A DNA stretch of 64,000 nucleotides from the NCBI RefSeq assembly GCF_018304765.1, contig NZ_CP072642.1, positions 1,579,819 through 1,643,818 of the forward strand. The letters run 5' to 3'. Below are positions 35,099 through 42,999 of the stretch, piece after piece. The position numbers and the translations under genes were made by a program. The notes under the pieces were generated by a model. The model was not told the origin of the DNA. It saw only the letters and a list, made by a program, of their open reading frames with translations, and made no database searches. Position 1 is the first letter of the stretch. Each line of letters opens with the position of its first letter. The stretch comes from Chloracidobacterium sp. N (GTDB taxonomy: Bacteria; Acidobacteriota; Blastocatellia; Chloracidobacteriales; Chloracidobacteriaceae).

Positions 35099-35313
35099 GA
35101 TTTTCGTACCACGGTTTTTTGGCCACGGTTTTTTGGCATTGTTGGCTGGCGTTGACGGCTCTGACAACCAGACTTTGACAGCTCTTGAGGCGCAATGGCA
35201 TCCTCACTGACTTTGGGCCAGTGGCTTTGGCCAACCATGACCACTATGGAATGTGGTCGCTTTGGATGTCCAGTCAAGGTCACGCCCCCTCCCCAAGTAC
35301 AGGATGCGCGGCC

Positions 35314-35529
35314 ATGACCTCCATCATCTGGGAATCGCAACTTACCTGCCCGGTCTGTGGGGCAACCACGGTGGAAACCATGCCGGCCAACGCCTGCCAG
35401 TTTTCTTACACCTGTGACACCTGTGAGACCCAGTTACGCCCGCAACCCGGTGACTGCTGTGTGTTCTGCTCATTCGGTTCAGTTCCCTGCCCACCGGTTC
35501 AGTTGATGCAGCATTCTGACCAACCGTGA
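35314..35529 (+). CDS. GDCCVxC-motif small Cys-rich protein
   Basis: This 71-residue protein has two CxxC pairs (CPVCG, CDTCE) and the strongly conserved end GDCCVFCSFGSVPCPP. That ending defines the GDCCVxC domain family, in which some members are selenoproteins; here Cys codons are used throughout. The start is the ATG of MTSIIWESQL (35314). It is transcribed away from the sigma factor, permease and thioredoxin-like genes. The family commonly sits near mercury or other metal transport and thiol genes, so a metal-binding role is likely but unproven. Confidence 0.85.
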   Translation: MTSIIWESQLTCPVCGATTVETMPANACQFSYTCDTCETQLRPQPGDCCVFCSFGSVPCPPVQLMQHSDQP

Positions 35530-35586
35530 CTTTGGACTGGCTTCGCTGGACTGGCTTTGCGTCCGGCGCACGATGACCTGAACCCT

Positions 35587-36420
35587 ATGGAAACCAAAAA
35601 CAGTTCCCAGACTTCCGCTGCGTCCGAAAAGCCCAAGCGATCGGAGCTGCGCGAGTTCATCGAGATGATCATCACGACGCTCATCATGGCGTTGTTCGGC
35701 ATTACTTTCGTCATCCGTTCGGTCAATGTCCCGACCGGCTCGATGAACAACACCATCTATTCCGGCGATTTTCTGCTCGTCAACAAATTCATTTTCGGCT
35801 ACGAGGGCGGTGTCCCCCTTGACGGCTTCACCCCCCACCGCCCGATCCGGCGGGGCGACATCATCGTGTTCAAGTTTCCGCAAAGCGAAGACCAGAACTA
35901 CGTCAAACGGGTCATCGGCCTGCCGGGTGAGACCATCGAGATTCGGGGGCAGCGCGTGTACATCAACGGGCAGGAACTCCCTGAAACGCGCGTCATTGCC
36001 GAAAGCGACCTGGAAGACAGCGGCCGGCTGAGCATTCTCGAAGAACATCCCACCGCCGGGGCGCAGTGGAAGGTCTATTACCGCCCGGGGTCAGACTTTG
36101 AGTATGAAACCCAGGATGCGGAGCCGCTCCCGGAACTGCCCCTGCCAAGCGGTCGCTACCGCGACTACAAGAACGAACCGCACTACGGCATCGGGCGGCC
36201 GTTCAAGATTCCAGAGGGCTGCTACTTCGCCATGGGGGACAACCGCGACAACAGCCTCGACAGCCGCTACTGGGGACCCGTTCCACGGGACTATGTCATT
36301 GGGCGGCCGCTGTTTGTCTATGCCTCGTTCGACCCCAATCCGCAGGCTTCGCTGGGCGAACGGCTGGGGTCTTTCTTTTCCAAGGGGCGCTGGAAACGGC
36401 TGGGGTCACTGGTGAAGTAG
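35587..36420 (+). CDS. lepB: Signal peptidase I
   Basis: This 277-residue protein starts METKNSSQTS and has one transmembrane helix (IEMIITTLIMALFGITFVI). The catalytic Ser is in VPTGSMNNTI, and the Lys in NYVKRVIGLPGE completes the Ser/Lys dyad. Box E is MGDNRDNSLDSRYWGPV. It cleaves signal peptides from exported proteins at the outer face of the inner membrane. An insertion of about 60 residues (IAESDLEDSGRL to YKNEPHYGIGRP) separates boxes D and E, as in many acidobacterial forms. The next gene is acsF on the same strand, 127 bp away. Confidence 0.94.
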   Translation: METKNSSQTSAASEKPKRSELREFIEMIITTLIMALFGITFVIRSVNVPTGSMNNTIYSGDFLLVNKFIFGYEGGVPLDGFTPHRPIRRGDIIVFKFPQSEDQNYVKRVIGLPGETIEIRGQRVYINGQELPETRVIAESDLEDSGRLSILEEHPTAGAQWKVYYRPGSDFEYETQDAEPLPELPLPSGRYRDYKNEPHYGIGRPFKIPEGCYFAMGDNRDNSLDSRYWGPVPRDYVIGRPLFVYASFDPNPQASLGERLGSFFSKGRWKRLGSLVK

Positions 36421-36493
36421 GCGCGGTGGTGGCGACCCATGGCGTCCCCGCCAGAAAATTCATTTCAAATCGGAGCGGCCGCAAAGTAGGTTG

Positions 36494-36506
36494 GAAACGA
36501 AGTTTC
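36494..36506. promoter_or_regulatory. Possible operator upstream of acsF
   Basis: GAAAC-GAA-GTTTC is a 5-3-5 inverted repeat about 40 bp before the chosen acsF start. It could bind a regulator responding to oxygen or light, but a short palindrome can occur by chance and I recognise no specific protein for it. Confidence 0.3.
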
Positions 36507-36547
36507 GGCTTCCATCCACTTTGGTTCCTTCTGCGAGGTCGTGCCCT

Positions 36548-37648
36548 ATGATTGCCACGGAATCCGTCATTCAGGAGACGAAAGCGGCGGCGGCAGACAA
36601 AAGTCTCATCAGTCCGCGTTTTTATGTCACGGATTACAAGAAGATGAATGCCCTGCGGTTCGATCACATGGCCGAAGCGTTCAAAGCCATGCACAAACGC
36701 TTTGCCGATGATCCGAACAAGCATTTCTTCAAACGGGACGACGACCCGGACTTCGAGCAGGATTTCTCCCATCTTCCGCCGTCGTTCAAGGATTTTCTCA
36801 TTCGTGGTTGTTTGGGCGAGTTTTCGGGGGCGCTGCTGTACAAGGAAATCGCGGACCGCATTGAAGACCCCATCCTGAGCGACACCTACCGGCTGATGGC
36901 GCGCGATGAAGGGCGGCACAGCGGCTTCATCCGGCTGGCGATGCGCGACATCAAGGCTGACCTTGACCTCCAGATGCTGCAGGGCGAAAAGGAATTCGTC
37001 AGCATGCATCCGAAAATCATCCTCTACACCACGTACCTTTCGGAAGTCATCGGCTACTTCCGCTACATCAACATCTATTCCCACCTCGAAGCCCATCCTG
37101 AATACCGTTACCATCCGATCTTCAAGTACTTCGGTGGCTGGTGCCAGGATGAACTCAAGCACGGCGACTTTATCGGTCTTCAGCTCGAAGCCCAGAAAAA
37201 CCTGTACCTGAGCGGCGGCGTCAACCGGACGCTTATCCGCTTCTTCTCGCTGGCCGTCTATGTGACGATGTGGCTGCGTGATCTCAAAGCGCAGGACTTT
37301 TATGCGTCCATCGGCATGAACTGGCGGGAATATGACCTGAAGGTGATCCGGGAAACGAATGCCTATGCCCAGCGCGTGTTTGGGCTGCGGCTCGATGTGG
37401 ATAATCCAAAGTTCATCCGCATTCTGGACCGCATGGCGGCACGTTACACGGAGATGAACAGGCGTGAGGACGAAGGCGCCGGCAAGCTGGCACTCCTGCC
37501 CATGCAGGCGGCCATGGCGGCGGATTATCTGCGTTTGTTTGCCATGAAAGTGCGTACCGATGCACCACCGCCCATCCCCGAATACCCGGTGGCGCCGGTC
37601 ATCAAGGGCTTTGCCAGCCAGTCCAAAGGTCAGCCGGCTATGGCCTGA
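36548..37648 (+). CDS. acsF: Mg-protoporphyrin IX monomethyl ester oxidative cyclase, aerobic
   Basis: This 366-residue di-iron enzyme forms the isocyclic E ring of (bacterio)chlorophyll using oxygen. The start is the ATG of MIATESVIQE at 36548. Two E-x-x-H motifs are visible: RDEGRH (E121-H124) and DELKH (E202-H205). Further Glu residues in GEFSGALLYKEIADR supply the remaining ligands, as in AcsF/CHL27 proteins. Length matches the family. It is followed 11 bp later by a BvdR-like oxidoreductase gene, implying co-transcription. Its presence shows that the organism makes chlorophyll under oxic conditions. No bch genes adjoin, so pigment genes are dispersed. Confidence 0.95.
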   Translation: MIATESVIQETKAAAADKSLISPRFYVTDYKKMNALRFDHMAEAFKAMHKRFADDPNKHFFKRDDDPDFEQDFSHLPPSFKDFLIRGCLGEFSGALLYKEIADRIEDPILSDTYRLMARDEGRHSGFIRLAMRDIKADLDLQMLQGEKEFVSMHPKIILYTTYLSEVIGYFRYINIYSHLEAHPEYRYHPIFKYFGGWCQDELKHGDFIGLQLEAQKNLYLSGGVNRTLIRFFSLAVYVTMWLRDLKAQDFYASIGMNWREYDLKVIRETNAYAQRVFGLRLDVDNPKFIRILDRMAARYTEMNRREDEGAGKLALLPMQAAMAADYLRLFAMKVRTDAPPPIPEYPVAPVIKGFASQSKGQPAMA

Positions 37649-37659
37649 GGGCAATTTCC

Positions 37660-38646
37660 ATGCCCACCGTTCTTGGTATTGCCATTCTGGGCAGCGGGCG
37701 CGTCGCACGCGCCCGCCTACGCGAGCTCCACGAGCGCTTTGATACCCGTGTGGCCGTCGTCGCCTCCCACGACTTCAATCGGGCCTACGAACTGGCATTC
37801 CCGATTGCGGCGGCAGCCACTGAAGACTGGGAGGAAGCCATTGCGCGCCCGGATGTGGATGCCGTCATGGTGTGTTCGACCAACCCGCACCATGCCCGCA
37901 TGGCACAGGCGGCAATTGCGGCCGGCAAACCGGTCAGTGTGGACTACCCGCTGGCGCTGACGCTCACCGACGCCGAACAGTTGGTCGAACAGTCCCGGGC
38001 GCGTGGCGTCGTGCTGCACGTCGAACACATTGAGCTGCTCTCAGCCTGGTTCGAGGCTTTTCGGAAAGCCCTGCCCCGCATCGGGCGAGTCCACCACATC
38101 ACCTGGAACAACCTCAGCTCCCGCCCGGCAGCCCCCGAAGACTGGACGTTTGACCGCGCACACGGCTTCTCGCTGTTCCAGCAGGCCAGTGTGCCCAGCC
38201 GCATCGTCGCCTGCGTGGGACAAATCACCTGGATTGAAGGCGAGGAAACGTTTTCCGATGAGCAGGGCACCCGCTTTGGGCGGCGTGCCACGCATCTGCG
38301 CTTCGGCTTCGGCGCAGAAGGCCGTGGAGACATCAACGATGTGCTCACCCGGCACGAGGAAACAGGGCCGGCGGCCGAATTACAGGCCGTGGGCGAGTCC
38401 GGCACACTCATCGGACGACAACACCGGGAGGTGTGGTACACGAACCCGGATGGCGCTACTGAGGCCGTGCCGGTCATGCCACGCAGTGGTCTGTTTGCCC
38501 ACGACATCACGGCGTTCCTCGACGCCATTGCCGGTCGCGGAACGCCGTATGTCTCTCTCGACCATGTACTTGAAGCTCTCCGTTTTGCCGATGCCGCCGA
38601 ACGGGCGGTGAAAAGCGGTCAGCGGGTCACGCTGACATCGGACTGA
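37660..38646 (+). CDS. Biliverdin-reductase-like Gfo/Idh/MocA oxidoreductase
   Basis: This 328-residue protein has an N-terminal Rossmann dinucleotide site (ILGSGRVARARL, residues 9-20) and the segment VSVDYPLALTL. The sequence VLHVEHIELL (residues 118-127) closely resembles cyanobacterial BvdR as I remember it. The C-terminal alpha/beta domain ends SLDHVLEALRFADAAERAV, again as in BvdR. BvdR reduces biliverdin IX alpha to bilirubin with NADPH. The gene starts 11 bp after acsF. The reaction could be on a bilin, or on a tetrapyrrole intermediate of the cyclase pathway. No heme oxygenase gene is in the window. Confidence 0.83.
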   Translation: MPTVLGIAILGSGRVARARLRELHERFDTRVAVVASHDFNRAYELAFPIAAAATEDWEEAIARPDVDAVMVCSTNPHHARMAQAAIAAGKPVSVDYPLALTLTDAEQLVEQSRARGVVLHVEHIELLSAWFEAFRKALPRIGRVHHITWNNLSSRPAAPEDWTFDRAHGFSLFQQASVPSRIVACVGQITWIEGEETFSDEQGTRFGRRATHLRFGFGAEGRGDINDVLTRHEETGPAAELQAVGESGTLIGRQHREVWYTNPDGATEAVPVMPRSGLFAHDITAFLDAIAGRGTPYVSLDHVLEALRFADAAERAVKSGQRVTLTSD

Positions 38647-38705
38647 TCCCCTGCTCACCGGCAGCGAATCCATCACGTGGGGGCTGGACTCGTGGGCGAC
38701 GGGAG

Positions 38706-39050
38706 CTAAATGGACTGGACGTAAGGCAGCAGTGCCAGGTGTTTGGCGCGTTTGATGGCCCGTGCCAGCCGACGCTGCATAGTTGGGTTCACGCCGGTCA
38801 GACGGCGCGGCAGAATACGCTTGTTGTCGCCGATGAACCGTTCGAGCAGCTTCACGTCTTTGTAGTCAATATAGTCAATCTTGGCTTCCAGAAGCGGACA
38901 CCGCTTCTTGCGCCGCCCCATGCGACGGTTGCCGCCAGGACGTCCGCCGCCAGCACGGCGGGCACCGGCATTCCCCGTCCCGGCGGGACGCCGTTCCGGG
39001 GTGGTTGTCGTCCCGGTGACGACTTCAGTGGTTTCGGTCATTTCCGACAT
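38706..39050 (-). CDS. rpsR: 30S ribosomal protein S18
   Basis: This 114-residue protein has the S18 core GRRKKRCPLLEAKIDYIDYKDVKLLERFIGDNKRILPRRLTG (identified by CPLLEAK, IDYKDVKLL, ILPRRLTG) and the C-terminal RAIKRAKHLALLPY. An N-terminal Thr/Arg/Gly-rich extension of about 45 residues is longer than in E. coli (75 residues). The core pieces CPLLEAK and ILPRRLTGV place it beyond doubt. It is not beside rpsF or rplI here. It converges on the bvdR-like gene. Confidence 0.97.
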   Translation of the reverse strand: MSEMTETTEVVTGTTTTPERRPAGTGNAGARRAGGGRPGGNRRMGRRKKRCPLLEAKIDYIDYKDVKLLERFIGDNKRILPRRLTGVNPTMQRRLARAIKRAKHLALLPYVQSI

Positions 39051-39155
39051 ACGCCTCTTTGTTCTCCCTCGATAACATACCGGCGACCGGCAGCACGCCA
39101 GGTCAGAAACCCAGGGGCCGCCGGGGCCGGTGTGGATTGGTGAAAAATGAAATCC

Positions 39156-40295
39156 CTAGTGGATAAGCTCTCCTGGCGGCAAGGTCAGACGGCGTAAAAC
39201 CTCATCGGCTTCACTGACGCCCAAGGCCGCCAGCCGTCGCAGATCGGCGCTGAGTTCGGCTACGGCCTGGGCATCCAGCTCGTCTCCCTGCAAACCATCC
39301 ACAAGCTCATAAGCCCGCCGGGACTGCTCCAGCCCCAGCAGGGTGATGATTTCCTCGTAGCACGTGTCACGGATGTCGCCCCCCTGTGACCGTTCCTCCT
39401 CGAGCAGGTCATACGCCTGCTGGAAGGCCTCACGGGATTCTTCCAGTTGACCGGCCATGCGAAGGGCAATACCCAGTTTGACAAACGTGAGTGGCACTTC
39501 CAGTCCATCCACGATGGCATCCTTCAGCTCGTGGGAAGCGGCTTCGGCTTCGCCGCGCGCCAGCAATGCCGTCCCCAGACCATACCGCGCCAGGGCGTTG
39601 TGAGGATCAATCCGCACAGATTCACGGTACGCCTTCAAGGCTTCCTCGACCCGCTCCATCGCCATGAGCAAATCCCCCAGATCGAGATAAATGCGGGGAT
39701 CGTGCGGGTCGAGGTCAAGCGCAATCTGAAACTGCCGGAGAGCTTCATCATACTTTTCGAGGTCAGCCAGAAGTCCGCCCAGCCCCAGATAGTGCAGCGG
39801 CTCTTCCGGCCCCAGTTCAATGGCCCGCCGGTAAGCCACCTCGGCTTCGGGCAGCCGTCCCATTTCCGACAGGAAGTTGCCGTAGTTGTAATGGCTCAGG
39901 GCCTCGTTGGGTTCGAGCTTGAGCGCGCGCTTGAAGTATTCTTCAGCCAGGTCAAACTCCCCTTCTTCAACGTAGAACACACCGAGCAGGTGGAGCGGAC
40001 GCACATCGTCTGGCGCCAGACGCTCGACTTCGCGCAGGTAATCCACGCCTTCGTTATATCGTTCTGTTTCGAGGAGCATGGCCCCCAGCCGGATGAGCAC
40101 TTCCGGCGATTGCGGAGCCAGGGTCAAAGCCTTGGCATAGGCGGCTTCGGCTTCCTCCAGTTCCCCTTCTTCAAGATAGGCATCGCCTTTTTCCAGAAGT
40201 TTTTCCAAGGAAGGCGAAGCCGGCTTCGGAGACGTTTTCGATTTGCGTGATTTCCCGGGCATAACCGTGTCGTGAATGGTATCCGTGACGCTCAA
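39156..40295 (-). CDS. TPR-repeat protein
   Basis: This 379-residue protein starts with a basic segment (PGKSRKSKTSPKP), followed by about eight tetratricopeptide repeats from residue 32 to about 300. Examples are LEEAEAAYAKALTLAPQSP, FDLAEEYFKRALKLEPNEA and YDEALRQFQIALDLDPHDP. The repeats are acidic (many Glu). There is no signal peptide or membrane segment. TPR arrays bind partner proteins; the partner cannot be inferred. It lies between rpsR and the CobW GTPase gene on the same strand and may belong to their transcript. Confidence 0.85.
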   Translation of the reverse strand: MSVTDTIHDTVMPGKSRKSKTSPKPASPSLEKLLEKGDAYLEEGELEEAEAAYAKALTLAPQSPEVLIRLGAMLLETERYNEGVDYLREVERLAPDDVRPLHLLGVFYVEEGEFDLAEEYFKRALKLEPNEALSHYNYGNFLSEMGRLPEAEVAYRRAIELGPEEPLHYLGLGGLLADLEKYDEALRQFQIALDLDPHDPRIYLDLGDLLMAMERVEEALKAYRESVRIDPHNALARYGLGTALLARGEAEAASHELKDAIVDGLEVPLTFVKLGIALRMAGQLEESREAFQQAYDLLEEERSQGGDIRDTCYEEIITLLGLEQSRRAYELVDGLQGDELDAQAVAELSADLRRLAALGVSEADEVLRRLTLPPGELIH

Positions 40296-40340
40296 AAACA
40301 GGTTTACCCTTGGCAGAAGGGTGTGGTTCTCAAGAGGCGC

Positions 40341-41363
40341 TTATAAAACGGCCAGGGCGCGCCGCCGCCCCTCACAGGCCACCAGGGCGCTGGCAAGCTG
40401 GGCATGGTCAAGCCTGGCACCAATGAAGACGAGGTGCTCTTCCGGTGAAGGTGACAGCGTCACAGGACGGATGTAGAGATCACCGTTGACATACATCATG
40501 ACCCACAACCCGTCTTCGCCCTCGAAACGTACGAAGCCCTTGGCGCGCACAATGTCCGGGGGAAGCTGCCGCATGAATTCCTCGAAACGCTCCCGCACCA
40601 GTGGGCGCAGCAACCGGCACGACATCGAGTGAAAGTCCGTATGGGCTTTGTATTCCTGCTCGTTGAGCGCCGTGAGCTGTTCCCGCATTGCCGCCCGGCG
40701 GCGTTCGCGCTCAGCCGGCTCGACCTCGGCCAGCAGCCACTGGAACGCTTCATCTCCGGGCACGATGCCTTGGGTGGCAAGGTACACTTGGGCGTACGGG
40801 TTGTTTTCTTCAACGTACCGCTGGATGTCGGCAATCTGCTCCGGTGTAGCTTCATCGGCCTTGCCGATAACAATGACATCGGCAAACTGGGTCTGGCGTT
40901 TGACAATCGCCTTGAGCACCTTTGACAGACGGGTGAAGTTTTTGGGGTCGGCCACTGTCACCAGTCGGGTAATCGTCACGCGGTCGAGCAGGTGTGGCGC
41001 TGTCGCCTGATCGAGCAGGTCCACCGGATCGGCCAGCCCCGTGGCTTCGACGAAAATCACTTCCGGCTGCCGGGTAGCGACTTCGGTAAACGCCTGCACA
41101 AAGTCTTCCCCGATCTGGCAGCAGATACAGCCGTCGCTCAGCTCCATGACGCTGAAGCCTTCGCCCCGCAGGATTTCACCATCAATGCTGATGTCGCCAA
41201 ACTCATTCATCAGCACGGCCACCTTACGTCCCAGGCGGCGCATGTGGTGCAGCACGGCGAGCAGCAACGTCGTTTTGCCACTTCCCAGAAAACCGGAAAT
41301 GACAATCGCCGGCACGGGCGAAGCCCCACCGGACGACTCCGGCACAGTTGTCTGAACGCTCAT
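40341..41363 (-). CDS. CobW/CobP47K-family metallochaperone GTPase
   Basis: This 340-residue protein has Walker A GFLGSGKTT near residue 25, and the metal-binding motif CICC in SDGCICCQIGEDF near residue 80, which defines the COG0523 family. Switch and base motifs appear as EATGLADPVD and VIGKADEA. A C-terminal CobW_C domain follows (TDFHSMSCRLLRPLVRERFEEFM). Such proteins insert or traffic Zn, Co or Fe. A His-rich tail is lacking. ATG at 41363 is favoured by GGGGGAAA upstream. A role in cobalt or magnesium-tetrapyrrole supply is possible but not shown. Confidence 0.88.
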   Translation of the reverse strand: MSVQTTVPESSGGASPVPAIVISGFLGSGKTTLLLAVLHHMRRLGRKVAVLMNEFGDISIDGEILRGEGFSVMELSDGCICCQIGEDFVQAFTEVATRQPEVIFVEATGLADPVDLLDQATAPHLLDRVTITRLVTVADPKNFTRLSKVLKAIVKRQTQFADVIVIGKADEATPEQIADIQRYVEENNPYAQVYLATQGIVPGDEAFQWLLAEVEPAERERRRAAMREQLTALNEQEYKAHTDFHSMSCRLLRPLVRERFEEFMRQLPPDIVRAKGFVRFEGEDGLWVMMYVNGDLYIRPVTLSPSPEEHLVFIGARLDHAQLASALVACEGRRRALAVL

Positions 41364-41480
41364 GGCAGTTTCCCCCAGAAATGGTTTCTCATCGCGGGCG
41401 CCAGTCAGGTGTAAAGCAGGCAATAGTATCACCCGGACGCGGTGTTACCAAGCATATATCGGAAAGGCATCGCCTGAAAC

Positions 41481-42911
41481 TCATTCGCCGACCCGCTGGA
41501 GATGGACAAGGTTGTTGACCGGCAGGCCCTTGATTTTGCCGGCCAGCACCACGAGTCGTTCCCCCGACTCGATCCACCCCAACCGCAGCAGCAGCCCCAC
41601 CCCTTCGGCAAACAAGTCTTTCATGTCCGGCGGATTGGGCATCAGCAGCGGTTCAATCCCCCACACGGCCGAAAGCTGCTGATAGACCCCGACATCCGCC
41701 GTAATGGCCGCAATCCGTTGCTTCGGGCGCAGCAACGCCAGCGCCCGCGCCATCTTGCCGCCCTCGGTGAACACGGCAATGACCCGCGCGCCGACATTTT
41801 CCGCCGCAAAAACGGCCGCTTCCGACAGTGCGCGCAGGGACGAACTGCCCTGCAGGTTCATGAACTTGTTGGAACCGGCGCGCCAGGACTGCTGCCCGGC
41901 GAAAGCCTCTTCGGTGTACTCCACAATGCGCCGCATCGTGCGTACGGACTCGACCGGATACTTCCCGGCTGCCGATTCGGCCGACAGCATGACCGCGTCA
42001 GTGCCGTCGAGAATGGCATTGGCCACATCCGACGCTTCGGCGCGTGTCGGGCGCGGGTTATCCACCATGGACTGCAACATCTGCGTCGCCGTGATGACAA
42101 TCCGCCCCTTGCGGTTGGCGTGCCGGATGATTTCTTTCTGGAAAATCGGCACCCGCTCGGTCTCGGCTTCAACGCCCAGATCGCCCCGCGCCACCATGAC
42201 CCCATCCACGATGTCGAGGATTTCATCGAGGTGGTTCAGGGCTTCGGGTTTCTCGATTTTGGCAATGAGCGGCGTCTGGGCTCCAAGGGCGGCAATGTAG
42301 TTTTTGCACTGCCGGCAGTCCTCGGCCGAACGTACGAATGACAGCGCCACGTAATCCACCCCCTGCTCAATGCCAAAGCGCAGGTCATCGCGGTCCTTGT
42401 CGGTCATCGAGGGCAGCGACGTCGGAATGCTCGGCAGGTTGATGCCTTTGCGTTCACTGAGCACGCCGCCATTGAGAATGAGGCATTCGACATCCCGTCC
42501 CTGGACGGCTGTCACACTGAGCTCAATCAGGCCGTCGTCAATCAGGATGCGATCACCGGGCCGGGCATCGTAGGCCAGACCATCGTAGTTGCAACTGATG
42601 CGCTCGGCATTGCCGGGAATATCCTCCGGCGTAATCACAATCCGGTTGCCCGTGACCAGCATGACCGGCTCGCCACCAATCAACCGTCCGGTGCGGATTT
42701 TGGGACCGCACAAATCCAGCAGGATGGCGAGCGGCTGTTGTAGTTCTGCCGCCAACTGACGGAGTGACCCGATGACCTCGGCGTGTCCCTCATGGTTGCC
42801 ATGCGACATGTTGATACGGGCGACATTGACCCCGGCAACCAGCAGGGTGCGGAGGATTTCCGGGGCGCGGGAGGCCGGGCCGATGGTGGCGACGATTTTG
42901 GCGCGTGCCAT
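41481..42911 (-). CDS. pyk: Pyruvate kinase
   Basis: This 476-residue enzyme converts phosphoenolpyruvate and ADP to pyruvate and ATP. It starts MARAKIVATIGPASRAPEIL, with the substrate-site pieces INMSHGNHEGH and DLCGPKIRTG, the catalytic Lys region IAKIEKPEAL, and MVARGDLGVEAE. The signature TATQMLQSMVDNPRPTRAEASDVANAILDGTDAVMLSAESA is recognisable. A C-terminal regulatory domain completes it (VIAVFTEGGKMARALALLRP). The ATG at 42911 gives the family length; upstream in-frame residues do not fit. It starts 88 bp after the Asp-box protein gene ends. Confidence 0.95.
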   Translation of the reverse strand: MARAKIVATIGPASRAPEILRTLLVAGVNVARINMSHGNHEGHAEVIGSLRQLAAELQQPLAILLDLCGPKIRTGRLIGGEPVMLVTGNRIVITPEDIPGNAERISCNYDGLAYDARPGDRILIDDGLIELSVTAVQGRDVECLILNGGVLSERKGINLPSIPTSLPSMTDKDRDDLRFGIEQGVDYVALSFVRSAEDCRQCKNYIAALGAQTPLIAKIEKPEALNHLDEILDIVDGVMVARGDLGVEAETERVPIFQKEIIRHANRKGRIVITATQMLQSMVDNPRPTRAEASDVANAILDGTDAVMLSAESAAGKYPVESVRTMRRIVEYTEEAFAGQQSWRAGSNKFMNLQGSSSLRALSEAAVFAAENVGARVIAVFTEGGKMARALALLRPKQRIAAITADVGVYQQLSAVWGIEPLLMPNPPDMKDLFAEGVGLLLRLGWIESGERLVVLAGKIKGLPVNNLVHLQRVGE

Positions 42912-42999
42912 AGCGGTTCGTTTCCTTTGCAGTGTGGCGGTGACGACCTGCCACAGCATAGCCCAGCCACCCGGCCAGGTCATGGCCGGACAGAACGCC

